Shown here piece after piece: positions 44,417 through 53,048 of a stretch of DNA of 64,000 nucleotides. The notes beneath the pieces were generated by a model that was not told the DNA's origin, did no database searches, and was given only the letters and a program-made list of their open reading frames with translations. The position numbers and the translations under genes are program-made. Source of the stretch: Pseudomonadales bacterium (GTDB lineage: Bacteria > Pseudomonadota > Gammaproteobacteria > Pseudomonadales > Pseudohongiellaceae); NCBI GenBank assembly GCA_024234395.1, contig JACKOH010000003.1:124001-188000 (forward strand). The letters run 5' to 3'. Numbering within the stretch: the stretch's first letter is position 1; every line of letters begins with the position of its first letter.

Positions 44417-44806
44417 ATGAAAATTCTATTAATCGGAATGGCATTGCTGGCATCCGGCCTGGTCATGGGCGATGAATTCACGGCAGCGGATGTGGAACGC
44501 TGGCAGCAGCAGTATGAGCAGGTCGCCGCCAGAGGCCGGCAACTGTTCACCGATCCCGCGCTGGGCAGCAATAAAGTTGTCTGCGCCCAGTGCCACCCAA
44601 ACGGCGCCAACACCCATCCGGAAACCTATCCCAAGTTCCAGAAGCAGCTGGGCCGGGTGGCCATGCTGTGGGAGATGATCAACTGGTGTATCCGCAATCC
44701 CCTGGAAGGCGAGGAGCTGGCCGCCGATGACCCGGACATGATCGCCCTGCAGGCCTATATCCACAAGGAACGGGAAGGCGTCCCCCTGGCTCCCGGCAAA
44801 CACTGA
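44417..44806 (+). CDS. small exported c-type cytochrome
   Basis: 129 residues with a signal peptide (ILLIGMALLASGLVMG). One haem motif CAQCH is followed by PNGANTHPETYPKFQKQLG and MLWEMINWCIRNPLEGEEL. That last segment, with its Cys, resembles the C-terminal part of SoxA/TsdA-type cytochromes, although the protein is too short to be one. AAGGGG lies seven bases before the ATG. It is the third gene of the peroxidase-phosphoesterase operon and probably the electron donor or acceptor for the di-haem protein. Confidence 0.85.
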   Translation: MKILLIGMALLASGLVMGDEFTAADVERWQQQYEQVAARGRQLFTDPALGSNKVVCAQCHPNGANTHPETYPKFQKQLGRVAMLWEMINWCIRNPLEGEELAADDPDMIALQAYIHKEREGVPLAPGKH

Positions 44807-44842
44807 CCCCATAAATAGGGACAGATTTATTTTCCATGGCTT

Positions 44843-45202
44843 TCAGAAAGCCGCTTTCCACTGCTCGGTATCGATGAACCAGCGTTCCTCGACTATCCTG
44901 TCACCGTTGAATTTGAATAACACGGCAAGCTGGGAATTCGCGACTTTCTCTGCCTTCCATTCAACGATCGAGACCACTTCATTATCGCCTTCGATCTGAC
45001 GCAGCCCGGTTATTTCGAACCCCGGTGGCAACAGGCCGCCGAGACCATTGAGAGCCTCCCGGAACGCCGATCTTCCGACCAGGACATCAGACTGTCCCGG
45101 CATTACGAAGTTCATGCTTTCCTCGTAATCAGCCACCAGCGCATCGAAATCTCCGGCGCCGACCGCATCCCAACCTCGTTGCACTATTTCTGCAAGACTC
45201 AT
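44843..45202 (-). CDS. SnoaL/NTF2-like small protein
   Basis: 119 residues, cytoplasmic. The pattern VQRGWDAVGAGDFDALVADYEESMNFVMPGQSDVLVGRSAFREAL, then GDNEVVSIVEWKAEKVANSQLAVLFKFNGDRIVEERWFID, is the nuclear-transport-factor-2 fold of SnoaL-like proteins, a cone-shaped pocket domain used by isomerases, cyclases and polyketide-type enzymes or as a binding protein. No catalytic residue is certain. It is convergent with the cytochrome gene at 44417, with 36 bases between. Confidence 0.8.
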   Translation of the reverse strand: MSLAEIVQRGWDAVGAGDFDALVADYEESMNFVMPGQSDVLVGRSAFREALNGLGGLLPPGFEITGLRQIEGDNEVVSIVEWKAEKVANSQLAVLFKFNGDRIVEERWFIDTEQWKAAF

Positions 45203-45327
45203 TTTCCAACCCTCATTCTTAAGTTTTTCGTGACAGTGGATTGAGGCCGCAACTCCAGTAATCCGGCAACCCCTGCTTACTTATTGTTCAGTCACTTTCC
45301 TCAATGGTGAGAATATCTCATAGTCCC

Positions 45328-45729
45328 TTATTTCAGGAAATTGCTCAAGCCACGACAGCGCGAGTGGTTTGACATTCGCCCATCCGTCCAGCTCGAAATC
45401 GACATCTCATTTTGCAGCCTTAAAAATCCCGCATCCAGAAGACCGTTGTTGTAGGCAACCTGGATCGTCAGCCAGGTGTTACAAAGCATATTTACAAACG
45501 CGTACACCTGATCCCGTTCTTCCGAAGTCAGCTCCACTGATTTCTGCATCGCTGTCCTGAGGGAGGAATCACATACGGTCATCTGGTTTAACCTGTCGAA
45601 TGATCCGGTGATCTTTTTGGAGGCATTGAAGCGGGAGATTTCATTGGTCTGCTTCAACTGATAGGCAACGTAAATGAGGGTAACGAAAACCGCGACCGCC
45701 CCGATCATTTCTCCCAGCGCACTTACCAC
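45328..45729 (-). CDS. small protein with one membrane span, unknown function
   Basis: 133 residues. The N-terminus has a single membrane segment (MIGAVAVFVTLIYVAYQ) followed by KQTNEISRFNASKKITGSFDRLNQMTVCDSSLR, then a helical part with YAFVNMLCNTWLTIQVAYNNGLLD. Similar short membrane proteins with a conserved KQTN-like turn after the span are widespread in marine bacteria; their function is unknown. The C-terminus (WTDGRMSNHSRCRG) looks irregular and may be truncated or frameshifted compared with relatives, but this cannot be proven here. Confidence 0.55.
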   Translation of the reverse strand: MVSALGEMIGAVAVFVTLIYVAYQLKQTNEISRFNASKKITGSFDRLNQMTVCDSSLRTAMQKSVELTSEERDQVYAFVNMLCNTWLTIQVAYNNGLLDAGFLRLQNEMSISSWTDGRMSNHSRCRGLSNFLK

Positions 45730-46100
45730 TTCCCAGTTCCCAGTTCATTGCTGTTGTTTTTCCATTACGGGAAACGACATTGGGAGACCATAGCATAAGA
45801 CTCAAACCGTGACTCGAGTCAGCCTGGAAATTGACGAGTCCCATTTGACGCCGCTTTGATTGATGACCCTTTGTTTGACAACCCGGTGTTTGACTACCCT
45901 GTATCAGCTGCCATAATTTCTGCGGCCCTGGAAGAAACCGGCTGCCTGGTTTCAGCAATCAGCAGCCACTTAAGCTGGGTTTAAGCTATTTTGGTTATCA
46001 TGATCCGCTGACCGGTGAATATATAAATTTTAACGCCCGGTCCTGTGCACAGGTTAGGAAAAGAACACTTCGTTAAAATAACAAAAACCGGAATCTTGCC
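45730..46100. other. divergent intergenic region
   Basis: About 370 bases separate the small membrane protein gene from the AraC-type regulator gene. The segment contains the short tandem repeat at 45860 and presumably both promoters. No coding frame was accepted. Confidence 0.4.
45860..45903. repeat. three imperfect 14-15-bp tandem copies
   Basis: TTTGACAACCCGGTG and TTTGACTACCCTGTA follow each other directly and are preceded by TTGATGACCCTTTG. The copies lie in the gap upstream of the AraC-type gene at 46101. No function is evident. Confidence 0.5.
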
Positions 46101-47198
46101 TTGTTCAACTCAGTATTACTCTACGCAATGGAATTGACCGCCATCCTGTCCGCGTTGCTGCTCGGACTTGGATACCTGAAAGCGGGCCCGGACAAACCCG
46201 CCGGTCGAATATTCGCCCTGGGTGCCCTGTTTGGCATACTCTACCTGTTCGAGGGCATGGGACGTGTAAACGTCGATCCGTTTTTCCGTATCGACATCTC
46301 CCCCTGGCCGTGGCGACTGCTGGTCCATCCAGCTGTGCAGGCAGTTCCGGGACTGTTCATGGCCTACTGCTTTCACGTCTTTCAGGAAGGACGCCGATTC
46401 CCGCCGGCATTGACCCTGTTGCTCTGTCTTCAGGTTGCACTGGAAGCAATAGTGCTGCTGCCGGAAGGCGGTATCGACCTGCCGATACCGAATCCACTCA
46501 GGATCGGACTGGATATCATGCAACTGTTTTTCGTCAGTCTGGCGCTGTTCTGGACACTGAAAGGCTGGAGTGACGACCTGGTACAGGAGCGCCGCCTGCT
46601 GCGCTGGCTCTCGGTGTCACTGCAGGGGCTCATGGTATTTATCGTGCTGGTAATCGAGAACCTGCTGGTAGCAAACGGGGTGATCGACATGGAACAAGCC
46701 CGGCTGCTTACAGTTTCCACCATCACCTGTGTACTCACCGCCATTTTACTGGCAAGCATGAAGATCGACCGATTCGCACCAGGCGAGCCGATAAGCCAGC
46801 TCGCTGTAGGCACAGAAAAGACTGAATCGGGCAGACTCAGCCGGTTGACTAACGATGATTTTGAAAAGCTGTTTCATTATCCCAGGCTGCACCGGGAAAG
46901 CGGGCTGACAATTTCCAGCCTGGCTGCCAGGCTGAACCTTCCTGAGTATCGCCTGCGCAAGTTTATCCGTAACTCGCTGGGCTATCCGAATTTCAACTCC
47001 ATGCTGCATCGTTACCGGATCGACGACGCCTGCGAGCTGTTGGCGGACCCGGCCAGTCTTGATATACCTATCCTTAAAATTGCCATGACTGTGGGTTACC
47101 AGTCGGCAACCCCCTTTAATGTCGCCTTCCGGGAACTTAAGGGTGAGACACCTTCTGAATTTCGCCGGCGTGCACTATCCATACCAAATCGTAGCTGA
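46101..47198 (+). CDS. AraC-family regulator with membrane N-terminus
   Basis: 365 residues. The first 220 residues hold six or seven hydrophobic spans with no known sensor motif. The last 100 are an AraC-type helix-turn-helix pair: LTISSLAARLNLPEYRLRKFIRNSLGYPNFNSMLHRYRI and IPILKIAMTVGYQSATPFNVAFRELKGETPSEFRRRA. This combination occurs in a family of membrane-bound AraC proteins whose signals are unknown. The start at 46101 is a TTG; an ATG nine codons on is a possible alternative. The nearest likely targets are the flanking genes; the gene at 47270 is convergent. Confidence 0.85.
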   Translation: MFNSVLLYAMELTAILSALLLGLGYLKAGPDKPAGRIFALGALFGILYLFEGMGRVNVDPFFRIDISPWPWRLLVHPAVQAVPGLFMAYCFHVFQEGRRFPPALTLLLCLQVALEAIVLLPEGGIDLPIPNPLRIGLDIMQLFFVSLALFWTLKGWSDDLVQERRLLRWLSVSLQGLMVFIVLVIENLLVANGVIDMEQARLLTVSTITCVLTAILLASMKIDRFAPGEPISQLAVGTEKTESGRLSRLTNDDFEKLFHYPRLHRESGLTISSLAARLNLPEYRLRKFIRNSLGYPNFNSMLHRYRIDDACELLADPASLDIPILKIAMTVGYQSATPFNVAFRELKGETPSEFRRRALSIPNRS

Positions 47199-47269
47199 TT
47201 CCCTTCGCCAGGCGGTGTTCGTCCTCCGCTCACAGGTTCAATGCAGAGACGGACAGAATCACTCCCAAA

Positions 47270-49324
47270 TCAATTTTCACGCGGTCCATAATGTGGTAAA
47301 TCCTTACCAGTCTCCAGCGCTCCCAGATCCGGTGCCGAGCCGTTGTAATCATCGTTGACATTGGGCAGGAGCAGTCCCCGGTCCACCGGTGCCGACCCCG
47401 GTACCAGTCTGAAATCAAAGTCGTCTGCTGCATAGACATTCTGCAGGTTTTCAATATCAGCGGCATCCAGAGGAGGTACGTCACGAAACACTGAATAATC
47501 GATCATTATGCTGTGTTCATCCTGCCCGGTAGCCTGGCTGTATTGCGTCAATGAAGAAAACTGCCTGGTTTCAAGATGCGGGTTCCTGCCCGGTCCCGGG
47601 TAGTCGGCCATGACACCTTCGGGAGGCGTATTCCAGGCAAACACTCCCGCCTTACCGGGGAAGGAATAGAAACCATTGAAATCGGATGACGTGTAATTGG
47701 TAAAGCTGCTGATATCAAATAGCCGGCCGGCAGCATTCTGACCGAGTATAAGATTATTGCGCCAGTGGGAGTTCTGAAGGGATCCCTCGGTTTCTGAAAA
47801 AATCGTGTTGTTATAGAAAATTACACCTGCCGCTCCCGTGGTGAGCCGGGTTGATCCACCCGGCAGGTTATAGGCGATATTCTGTATCCAGTAGACTGGA
47901 CCTCCCATGGCTGGCTGGTTACACATCGCGTGTGAGGGATGGTTGATGAGCATGTTGCGCATGACCCTGACATTGTGCATGCTGCCGTCGATCTCGATAG
48001 GATTGTCATGACTGTTGGTGATGTAATTGTTATAAAAATCTATCGACACAGGGCGCCTGTCCCAATACTCCCGAGGCGGATATTTCGGGCCATAGACTCC
48101 GGTCCCCGATGGTTCAGTGCCGTCAGGATTTCCATAAGTCTCCACATTGATGCCGTCGTGGAAATTGGCTATGTAGTTGTAAGCCACAACGTGGCCGGGT
48201 CCATAAACCTTTACCGCCACATAGGAATCCATGGCCGGAGGATGGCTCTGCCCGTCTACGCCATCAAAGCGTGCCCACAGCTCCGGATCCGACCAGCCTA
48301 TCATCCGCTCAGGATCATTGCGTCCGTAGAACCGGTTGTCAGCGATATAAAAATTACTGGAGCCACTGTAATTGGTGAAAACTCCGGCACCGACATTTTC
48401 AAACCTGGAATTTTTTACGGTCAAGCCTTTGGAACCGGTGATGAACTGGGTGCCGGCCAATATGGCTATTTCCGTGTTGCGAAAAGTAATGCCTTCGAAA
48501 TAGTTATAGTCAGCTGCTTCAACATTGAACAGGGTGTAATTCCCGGCTCCGTCGAAGATCACTTCTCCATCTCCGGCCGCCTTGATGGCTATGGGCCGGT
48601 CCGCCGTGCCATCAGCGGTCAGAAAGTATGTCCCCGCCAGCGGCATGAGCCGGTTTCTATCGCTGGTGGTGTATTCGTAACGGTCGTACTGGTACAAACC
48701 GGCATGCACGAGAATGGTATCGCCTGGCCGCACCCGGGGCCGACCGGTAGTTGACCAGTCGGTTCCCGAGCAGCTGAAATTGTAGGCACACAGCAGCCCT
48801 TCAAAGGAGGGTTCCAGCTTCTCGCCCCTATAGCCATGTGGATAGACATGAAAAATGCGCCCCGCTGAATATGGCACCGGTTCGGGGCGCGTACTGACAA
48901 TCAGGGTCCGGGTAGACTCGCCTTCCACGCCATCGGGGTCCTGCAGAGTGAAGCGGGCCTCGTAGGTGGTATCGGCAGTGAGATTCATGATGCTACCGGC
49001 GAACATGGGCGGTAACTCGACATCGAAATTTACCCGTGCATAAATGCGTTCTCCCCCAATCCTCAACATGGGCAACGCATCATGCCACTCGGTCGAGCCT
49101 TGCTGGCGGTAACTGACGCTGACCGTCGCGTTTCGATTATCATCGCCGCGGATGAACCATTCGAAACCCAGATTCTCCAGAGTTGGAGGCTCCACAAACA
49201 GTTCATCTGCGAACGTCTGGTTCTGGATGCCGGCATCGGTTTGAGCAATGGATTGCATCGGCAGACAGGCCAGAACCGAAGTAATGATAATTGCCTGCAG
49301 GCACAGCGGATTTATCGTATTCAC
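47270..49324 (-). CDS. exported right-handed parallel beta-helix protein
   Basis: 684 residues with a signal peptide (LQAIIITSVLACLPMQSIAQ). After a fibronectin-like front part (SVSYRQQGSTEWHDALPML, then TADTTYEARFTLQDPDGV) the central region has the short repeated rungs of a pectate-lyase-like beta-helix: NYFEGITFRNTEIAILAG, SKGLTVKNSRFENVGAGVFTNYSGSSNFYIADNRFYG, GHVVAYNYIANFHDGINVETYGN and IDFYNNYITNSHDNPIEIDGSMHNVRVMRNMLIN. The fold suggests binding or cleavage of a polysaccharide, but no lyase or hydrolase site was identified. It is single and convergent with the AraC-type gene. Confidence 0.8.
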   Translation of the reverse strand: MNTINPLCLQAIIITSVLACLPMQSIAQTDAGIQNQTFADELFVEPPTLENLGFEWFIRGDDNRNATVSVSYRQQGSTEWHDALPMLRIGGERIYARVNFDVELPPMFAGSIMNLTADTTYEARFTLQDPDGVEGESTRTLIVSTRPEPVPYSAGRIFHVYPHGYRGEKLEPSFEGLLCAYNFSCSGTDWSTTGRPRVRPGDTILVHAGLYQYDRYEYTTSDRNRLMPLAGTYFLTADGTADRPIAIKAAGDGEVIFDGAGNYTLFNVEAADYNYFEGITFRNTEIAILAGTQFITGSKGLTVKNSRFENVGAGVFTNYSGSSNFYIADNRFYGRNDPERMIGWSDPELWARFDGVDGQSHPPAMDSYVAVKVYGPGHVVAYNYIANFHDGINVETYGNPDGTEPSGTGVYGPKYPPREYWDRRPVSIDFYNNYITNSHDNPIEIDGSMHNVRVMRNMLINHPSHAMCNQPAMGGPVYWIQNIAYNLPGGSTRLTTGAAGVIFYNNTIFSETEGSLQNSHWRNNLILGQNAAGRLFDISSFTNYTSSDFNGFYSFPGKAGVFAWNTPPEGVMADYPGPGRNPHLETRQFSSLTQYSQATGQDEHSIMIDYSVFRDVPPLDAADIENLQNVYAADDFDFRLVPGSAPVDRGLLLPNVNDDYNGSAPDLGALETGKDLPHYGPREN

Positions 49325-49359
49325 CAGTATTCTCCGGTTTAATCAATTTGTGTGAATTG

Positions 49360-49815
49360 TCAGGCTTTACGGGCGACCGTCAGTTCTCCCACCGCCGTGC
49401 CGACAACCTGAACATCGGTGCCGGCGGGAATTTCCGAATCACTGAGCACGCGCCAGTCCACCCCGGAAAATCGAACCTGTCCCGGGTGGTGCCTGGAGAT
49501 ATCGGACTCCAGGGTGAAAGTGTGGCCGATCAGATCCGAGGTTACCGGTTTGTTCTCGACCTTGTCCTGCATCCGTTTCAGAGGTTTCCAGAGCAATGCC
49601 GCCCCCAACAGGGTCAGGAAAGCGACTCCGACCAACGCACCGGCCAACGTCTCGGGCAAAATACCTATAAACATCAGCAGTCCCGCGGCCAGACATCCCA
49701 GACCGATGAAGAACAGCACTATTACCGCGAAACCCAGCGCCATGACCTCGATAGCGAGCAGCGCCAGGCCGATAAAGGTCAGGATTACGGCCATATTATC
49801 TTCAAGCCATTCCAC
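49360..49815 (-). CDS. NfeD-family membrane protein
   Basis: 151 residues with three membrane spans (about residues 8-75) and a C-terminal OB-fold domain (TSDLIGHTFTLESDISRHHPGQVRFSGVDWRVLS), the short form of NfeD. It overlaps the end of the stomatin-like gene by 14 bases, and the two families are well known to occur and work together at the membrane in protein quality control or lipid-domain organisation. The order is SPFH protein first, NfeD second, as usual. Confidence 0.9.
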   Translation of the reverse strand: MEWLEDNMAVILTFIGLALLAIEVMALGFAVIVLFFIGLGCLAAGLLMFIGILPETLAGALVGVAFLTLLGAALLWKPLKRMQDKVENKPVTSDLIGHTFTLESDISRHHPGQVRFSGVDWRVLSDSEIPAGTDVQVVGTAVGELTVARKA

Positions 49816-50785
49816 TACCGTTTCCTCCCTGCCCGCTCTGCGACCCGGTGGAATTGGGATTCCTGCGATTCATCTCATTGATGATTGCCATGCCCTGCGC
49901 CACCAGGCTGGCCGCATCAGTTCCGTTTTCAGGCAGCAGCACCACCGAGGACTCCCGGGCAATGGCCTGTTTGGCCTCGATGGCCTTGGTGGCCAGATCC
50001 AGTTGGATAGCCTTCTGACCCTCCACGGTATTGGCTGCTTCACCCACCTTGCGTAACGCTTCGGCCTGGGCTTCGGCCACCGCAATGATCGCCTTGGCCT
50101 CGCCCTCGGCGCGAAGAATCTGCTCGGCCTTGTCTGCTTCCGCCGCCAATACCACGGCCTGCTTCTGACCTTCCGCCACATTGATGGCGGATTGCCGGTC
50201 ACCCTCGGATTCCAGGATCTGGGCGCGCTTGACCCGCTCGGCTTTCATCTGTGCTTCCATGGCATTCATTACCGAGGAAGGCGGGACAATATCCTTGATC
50301 TCGTAGCGCATCACCTGGATACCCCAGGGTCCGGATGCCTCATTGATGGAGCGCACAATATTGGCATTGAGGTGATCGCGCTCCTCGAAAGTCTTGTCCA
50401 GCTCCATCTTGCCCAATTCTGATCGCATGGTGGTCTGCGCGAGTTGCGTCACGGCAAAGATGTAGTCATCAACTCCGTAAGTGGCCTTGTAGGGATCGAG
50501 AACCCGGAAATAGAGCACACCGTCCACGGTGAGGGAAATATTGTCCTTGGTAATCCCTCCCTGGCTGGGAATATCCACTGCCTGTTCCTTGAGCGAGCGG
50601 TTGGCTGCCACCCGGTCTATGAACGGCAGGATGAAATTGAGCCCGGCCTCTTTAGTCGAGTGATACTTGCCGAATCGCTCGATGATATAAGCCCGGTTTT
50701 GCGGCACAAACTTGATACCTGATCGGAGAACTCCAATGATCAGTAAAAGTAAGACACCGGGGACAATCAATTGGGTCGGATCCAT
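49802..50785 (-). CDS. qmcA: SPFH/stomatin-like protein (QmcA type)
   Basis: 327 residues. One N-terminal membrane segment (LIVPGVLLLLIIGVLRSGI) is followed by the SPFH domain: VPQNRAYIIERFGKYHSTKEAGLNFILPFIDRV, then DNISLTVDGVLYFRVLDPYKATYGVDDY and GVQVMRYEIKDIVPPSSV-like strands. A long helical region with Ala/Glu-rich repeats follows (residues about 190-260). These proteins form large membrane-associated rings. It shares a transcript with the NfeD gene, whose start overlaps its 3' end. The symbol is by similarity to the E. coli member and is tentative. Confidence 0.88.
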   Translation of the reverse strand: MDPTQLIVPGVLLLLIIGVLRSGIKFVPQNRAYIIERFGKYHSTKEAGLNFILPFIDRVAANRSLKEQAVDIPSQGGITKDNISLTVDGVLYFRVLDPYKATYGVDDYIFAVTQLAQTTMRSELGKMELDKTFEERDHLNANIVRSINEASGPWGIQVMRYEIKDIVPPSSVMNAMEAQMKAERVKRAQILESEGDRQSAINVAEGQKQAVVLAAEADKAEQILRAEGEAKAIIAVAEAQAEALRKVGEAANTVEGQKAIQLDLATKAIEAKQAIARESSVVLLPENGTDAASLVAQGMAIINEMNRRNPNSTGSQSGQGGNGSGMA

Positions 50786-51002
50786 GCTGGTTTCTCCATT
50801 CTTCGGTTCGGGCTTTGGTCCGGGCTTCGGTTCAGTGCCGGCATCGCGGTCCTGATGATCCCAGGTAGCGGTTGCCGCAATTTTCGTGGGCAGGTACTGC
50901 CAGGCATCTTAAATTGGCGGCGAGTATAAATACAGCGTTAAGCAGTATTCTCTGCACCTGCAGGTCCAGAGGCCTGGAGTTATCGACCGGCGCCGCCCGG
51001 AC

Positions 51003-52838
51003 TCAGTCCAGTTTGGCCAGATCTCGAACGGCACCCTTGTCGGCACTGGTAGCCAGCATAGCATAGGCTTTCAAAGCGGCGCTCACCTGGCGCGGCCGGT
51101 GCTTGACCGGCTTCCAGCCGATCCGCTCCTGTTCCGCTCGCCGACTGGCCAGTTCCTCGTCGCTCAACAGCACATCGATGCTCCGGTTGGGGATGTCAAT
51201 GCGGATGCGATCACCATTGCGCACCAGGCCGATGGCCCCACCGGCCGCGGCTTCTGGAGAGACATGGCCAATGGAAAGCCCTGAAGTGCCGCCCGAAAAG
51301 CGGCCATCGGTAAGTAACGCACAGGCTTTGCCGAGACCCTTGGACTTGATATAGGACGTGGGATAAAGCATTTCCTGCATGCCGGGGCCGCCTCGCGGGC
51401 CTTCGTAACGCACAATCACCACGTCACCGGCTTTGACCTTGTCGGCCAGGATATCGGCAACTGCCTCGTCCTGGGATTCGGTGACGTAGGCTGAACCTTC
51501 AAACACCAGGATCGATTCGTCCACACCGGCTGTTTTCACCACGCAACCATCCACTGCGATATTACCGCGCAGAACCGCCAGGCCACCCTCTCTGTTGAAA
51601 GCGTGTTCCAGAGAGCGGATACAACCGTTCTCACGGTCAGCATCGAGGCTGGGCCAGCGCGCCGACTGACTGAATGCCACCTGGGTGGGAATACCGCCGG
51701 GGCCAGCCTTGTAGAAGGATTTAACCGCATCACTGCTGGTCTGCATTATGTCCCATTGCTCCAGCGCGGCCGCCATGCTGCGGCTGTGCACGGTAGGCAG
51801 ACTGGTATGCAGCAACCCGGCGCGATCCAGCTCGGCCAGAATGGCCATGATGCCGCCGGCCCGGTGCACGTCCTCAATGTGGTACTTCTGGGTATTCGGG
51901 GCCACTTTGCACAATTGCGGAATCTTCCGTGACAGGCGGTCGATATCCGCCATGGTGAAATTCACCTCGGCCTCCTGTGCGACCGCCAGCAGGTGCAGGA
52001 TGGTATTGGTGGAACCACCCATGGCAATGTCCAGCGCTATGCAGTTTTCAAACGCTTCAAAACTTCCAATCGAACGCGGCAGCGCCGATTCGTCGTCCTG
52101 TTCATAGTAACGCTTGGCTAACTCCACTATGGTCCGGCCGGCCTCGAGGAACAATTGTTCGCGGTCGGCATGGGTAGCGACCACGGTGCCGTTACCGGGC
52201 AGCGACAGCCCCAATGCCTCGGTCAGGCAGTTCATGGAATTGGCGGTGAACATTCCCGAGCAGGAACCGCAGGTGGGGCAGGCACTGCGCTCGATTTCCG
52301 CGACATAGTCGTCCGACTTGGAACTGTCGGCAGCGATCACCATGGCGTCGATCAGGTCCAGCTTGTGATCCGCCAGCCTGGTTTTACCCGCCTCCATGGG
52401 ACCACCGGAAACAAAGATCACGGGAATATTCAGCCGCATGGCGGCCATCAGCATGCCCGGCGTGATCTTGTCGCAATTGGATATGCAGACCAGCGCATCG
52501 GCGCAATGAGCATTGACCATGTACTCCACGGAATCGGCGATAATATCCCGGGATGGCAGGCTGTAGAGCATGCCGTCGTGGCCCATGGCGATGCCGTCAT
52601 CGACCGCAATGGTATTGAATTCCTTGGCCACACCACCGGCCTTTTCTATCTCGCGGGCCACCAGTTGCCCCAGATCCTTCAGGTGCACATGGCCAGGTAC
52701 GAACTGGGTGAAAGAATTGGCGATGGCGATGATCGGTTTGTGAAAATCTTCATCCTTCATACCGGTGGCACGCCACAGGGCGCGGGCCCCGGCCATGTTA
52801 CGGCCGGCGGTGGAAGTCTTGGAGCGGTAGGCAGGCAT
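51003..52838 (-). CDS. ilvD: dihydroxy-acid dehydratase
   Basis: 611 residues, the usual length. The signatures CISNCDKITPGMLMAAMRLNIP (Fe-S cysteine region) and ACPTCGSCSGMFTANSMNCLTEALGLSLPGNGT are complete, as is the C-terminal GRFSGGTSGLSIGHVSPEAAAGGAIGLVRNGD. The enzyme removes water from 2,3-dihydroxy-isovalerate and its methyl homologue in valine, isoleucine and leucine synthesis, with a [2Fe-2S] or [4Fe-4S] cluster, in the cytoplasm. The ATG at 52838 gives the standard N-terminus MPAYRSKTSTAGRNMAGARAL. No other ilv genes are near, so the gene is scattered as in many gammaproteobacteria. Confidence 0.97.
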   Translation of the reverse strand: MPAYRSKTSTAGRNMAGARALWRATGMKDEDFHKPIIAIANSFTQFVPGHVHLKDLGQLVAREIEKAGGVAKEFNTIAVDDGIAMGHDGMLYSLPSRDIIADSVEYMVNAHCADALVCISNCDKITPGMLMAAMRLNIPVIFVSGGPMEAGKTRLADHKLDLIDAMVIAADSSKSDDYVAEIERSACPTCGSCSGMFTANSMNCLTEALGLSLPGNGTVVATHADREQLFLEAGRTIVELAKRYYEQDDESALPRSIGSFEAFENCIALDIAMGGSTNTILHLLAVAQEAEVNFTMADIDRLSRKIPQLCKVAPNTQKYHIEDVHRAGGIMAILAELDRAGLLHTSLPTVHSRSMAAALEQWDIMQTSSDAVKSFYKAGPGGIPTQVAFSQSARWPSLDADRENGCIRSLEHAFNREGGLAVLRGNIAVDGCVVKTAGVDESILVFEGSAYVTESQDEAVADILADKVKAGDVVIVRYEGPRGGPGMQEMLYPTSYIKSKGLGKACALLTDGRFSGGTSGLSIGHVSPEAAAGGAIGLVRNGDRIRIDIPNRSIDVLLSDEELASRRAEQERIGWKPVKHRPRQVSAALKAYAMLATSADKGAVRDLAKLD

Positions 52839-53048
52839 AGTCTGAGTCTCGTTACTGTGTCCTTGATCAGGCCGGCGATTTTAACAGAAGTGATTACGGA
52901 ATGGCTCAATGTGACGGATTGTCGGTCACCGCTGACAACTGCCGACGAATCTGATCCCGGCGACCGCTGTGGCAGTTCAGTTTTCAGCCGCTGACGTTTC
53001 TATCGAATCCGGCGGCACGTAAGAATTCCTTAAGACTGGACTGTTAGC

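Noticed and set aside
47939..48754. 271-codon open frame on the plus strand inside the beta-helix gene
   Set aside because: No known motif, and it runs antisense to a gene with clear signal peptide and repeat structure.
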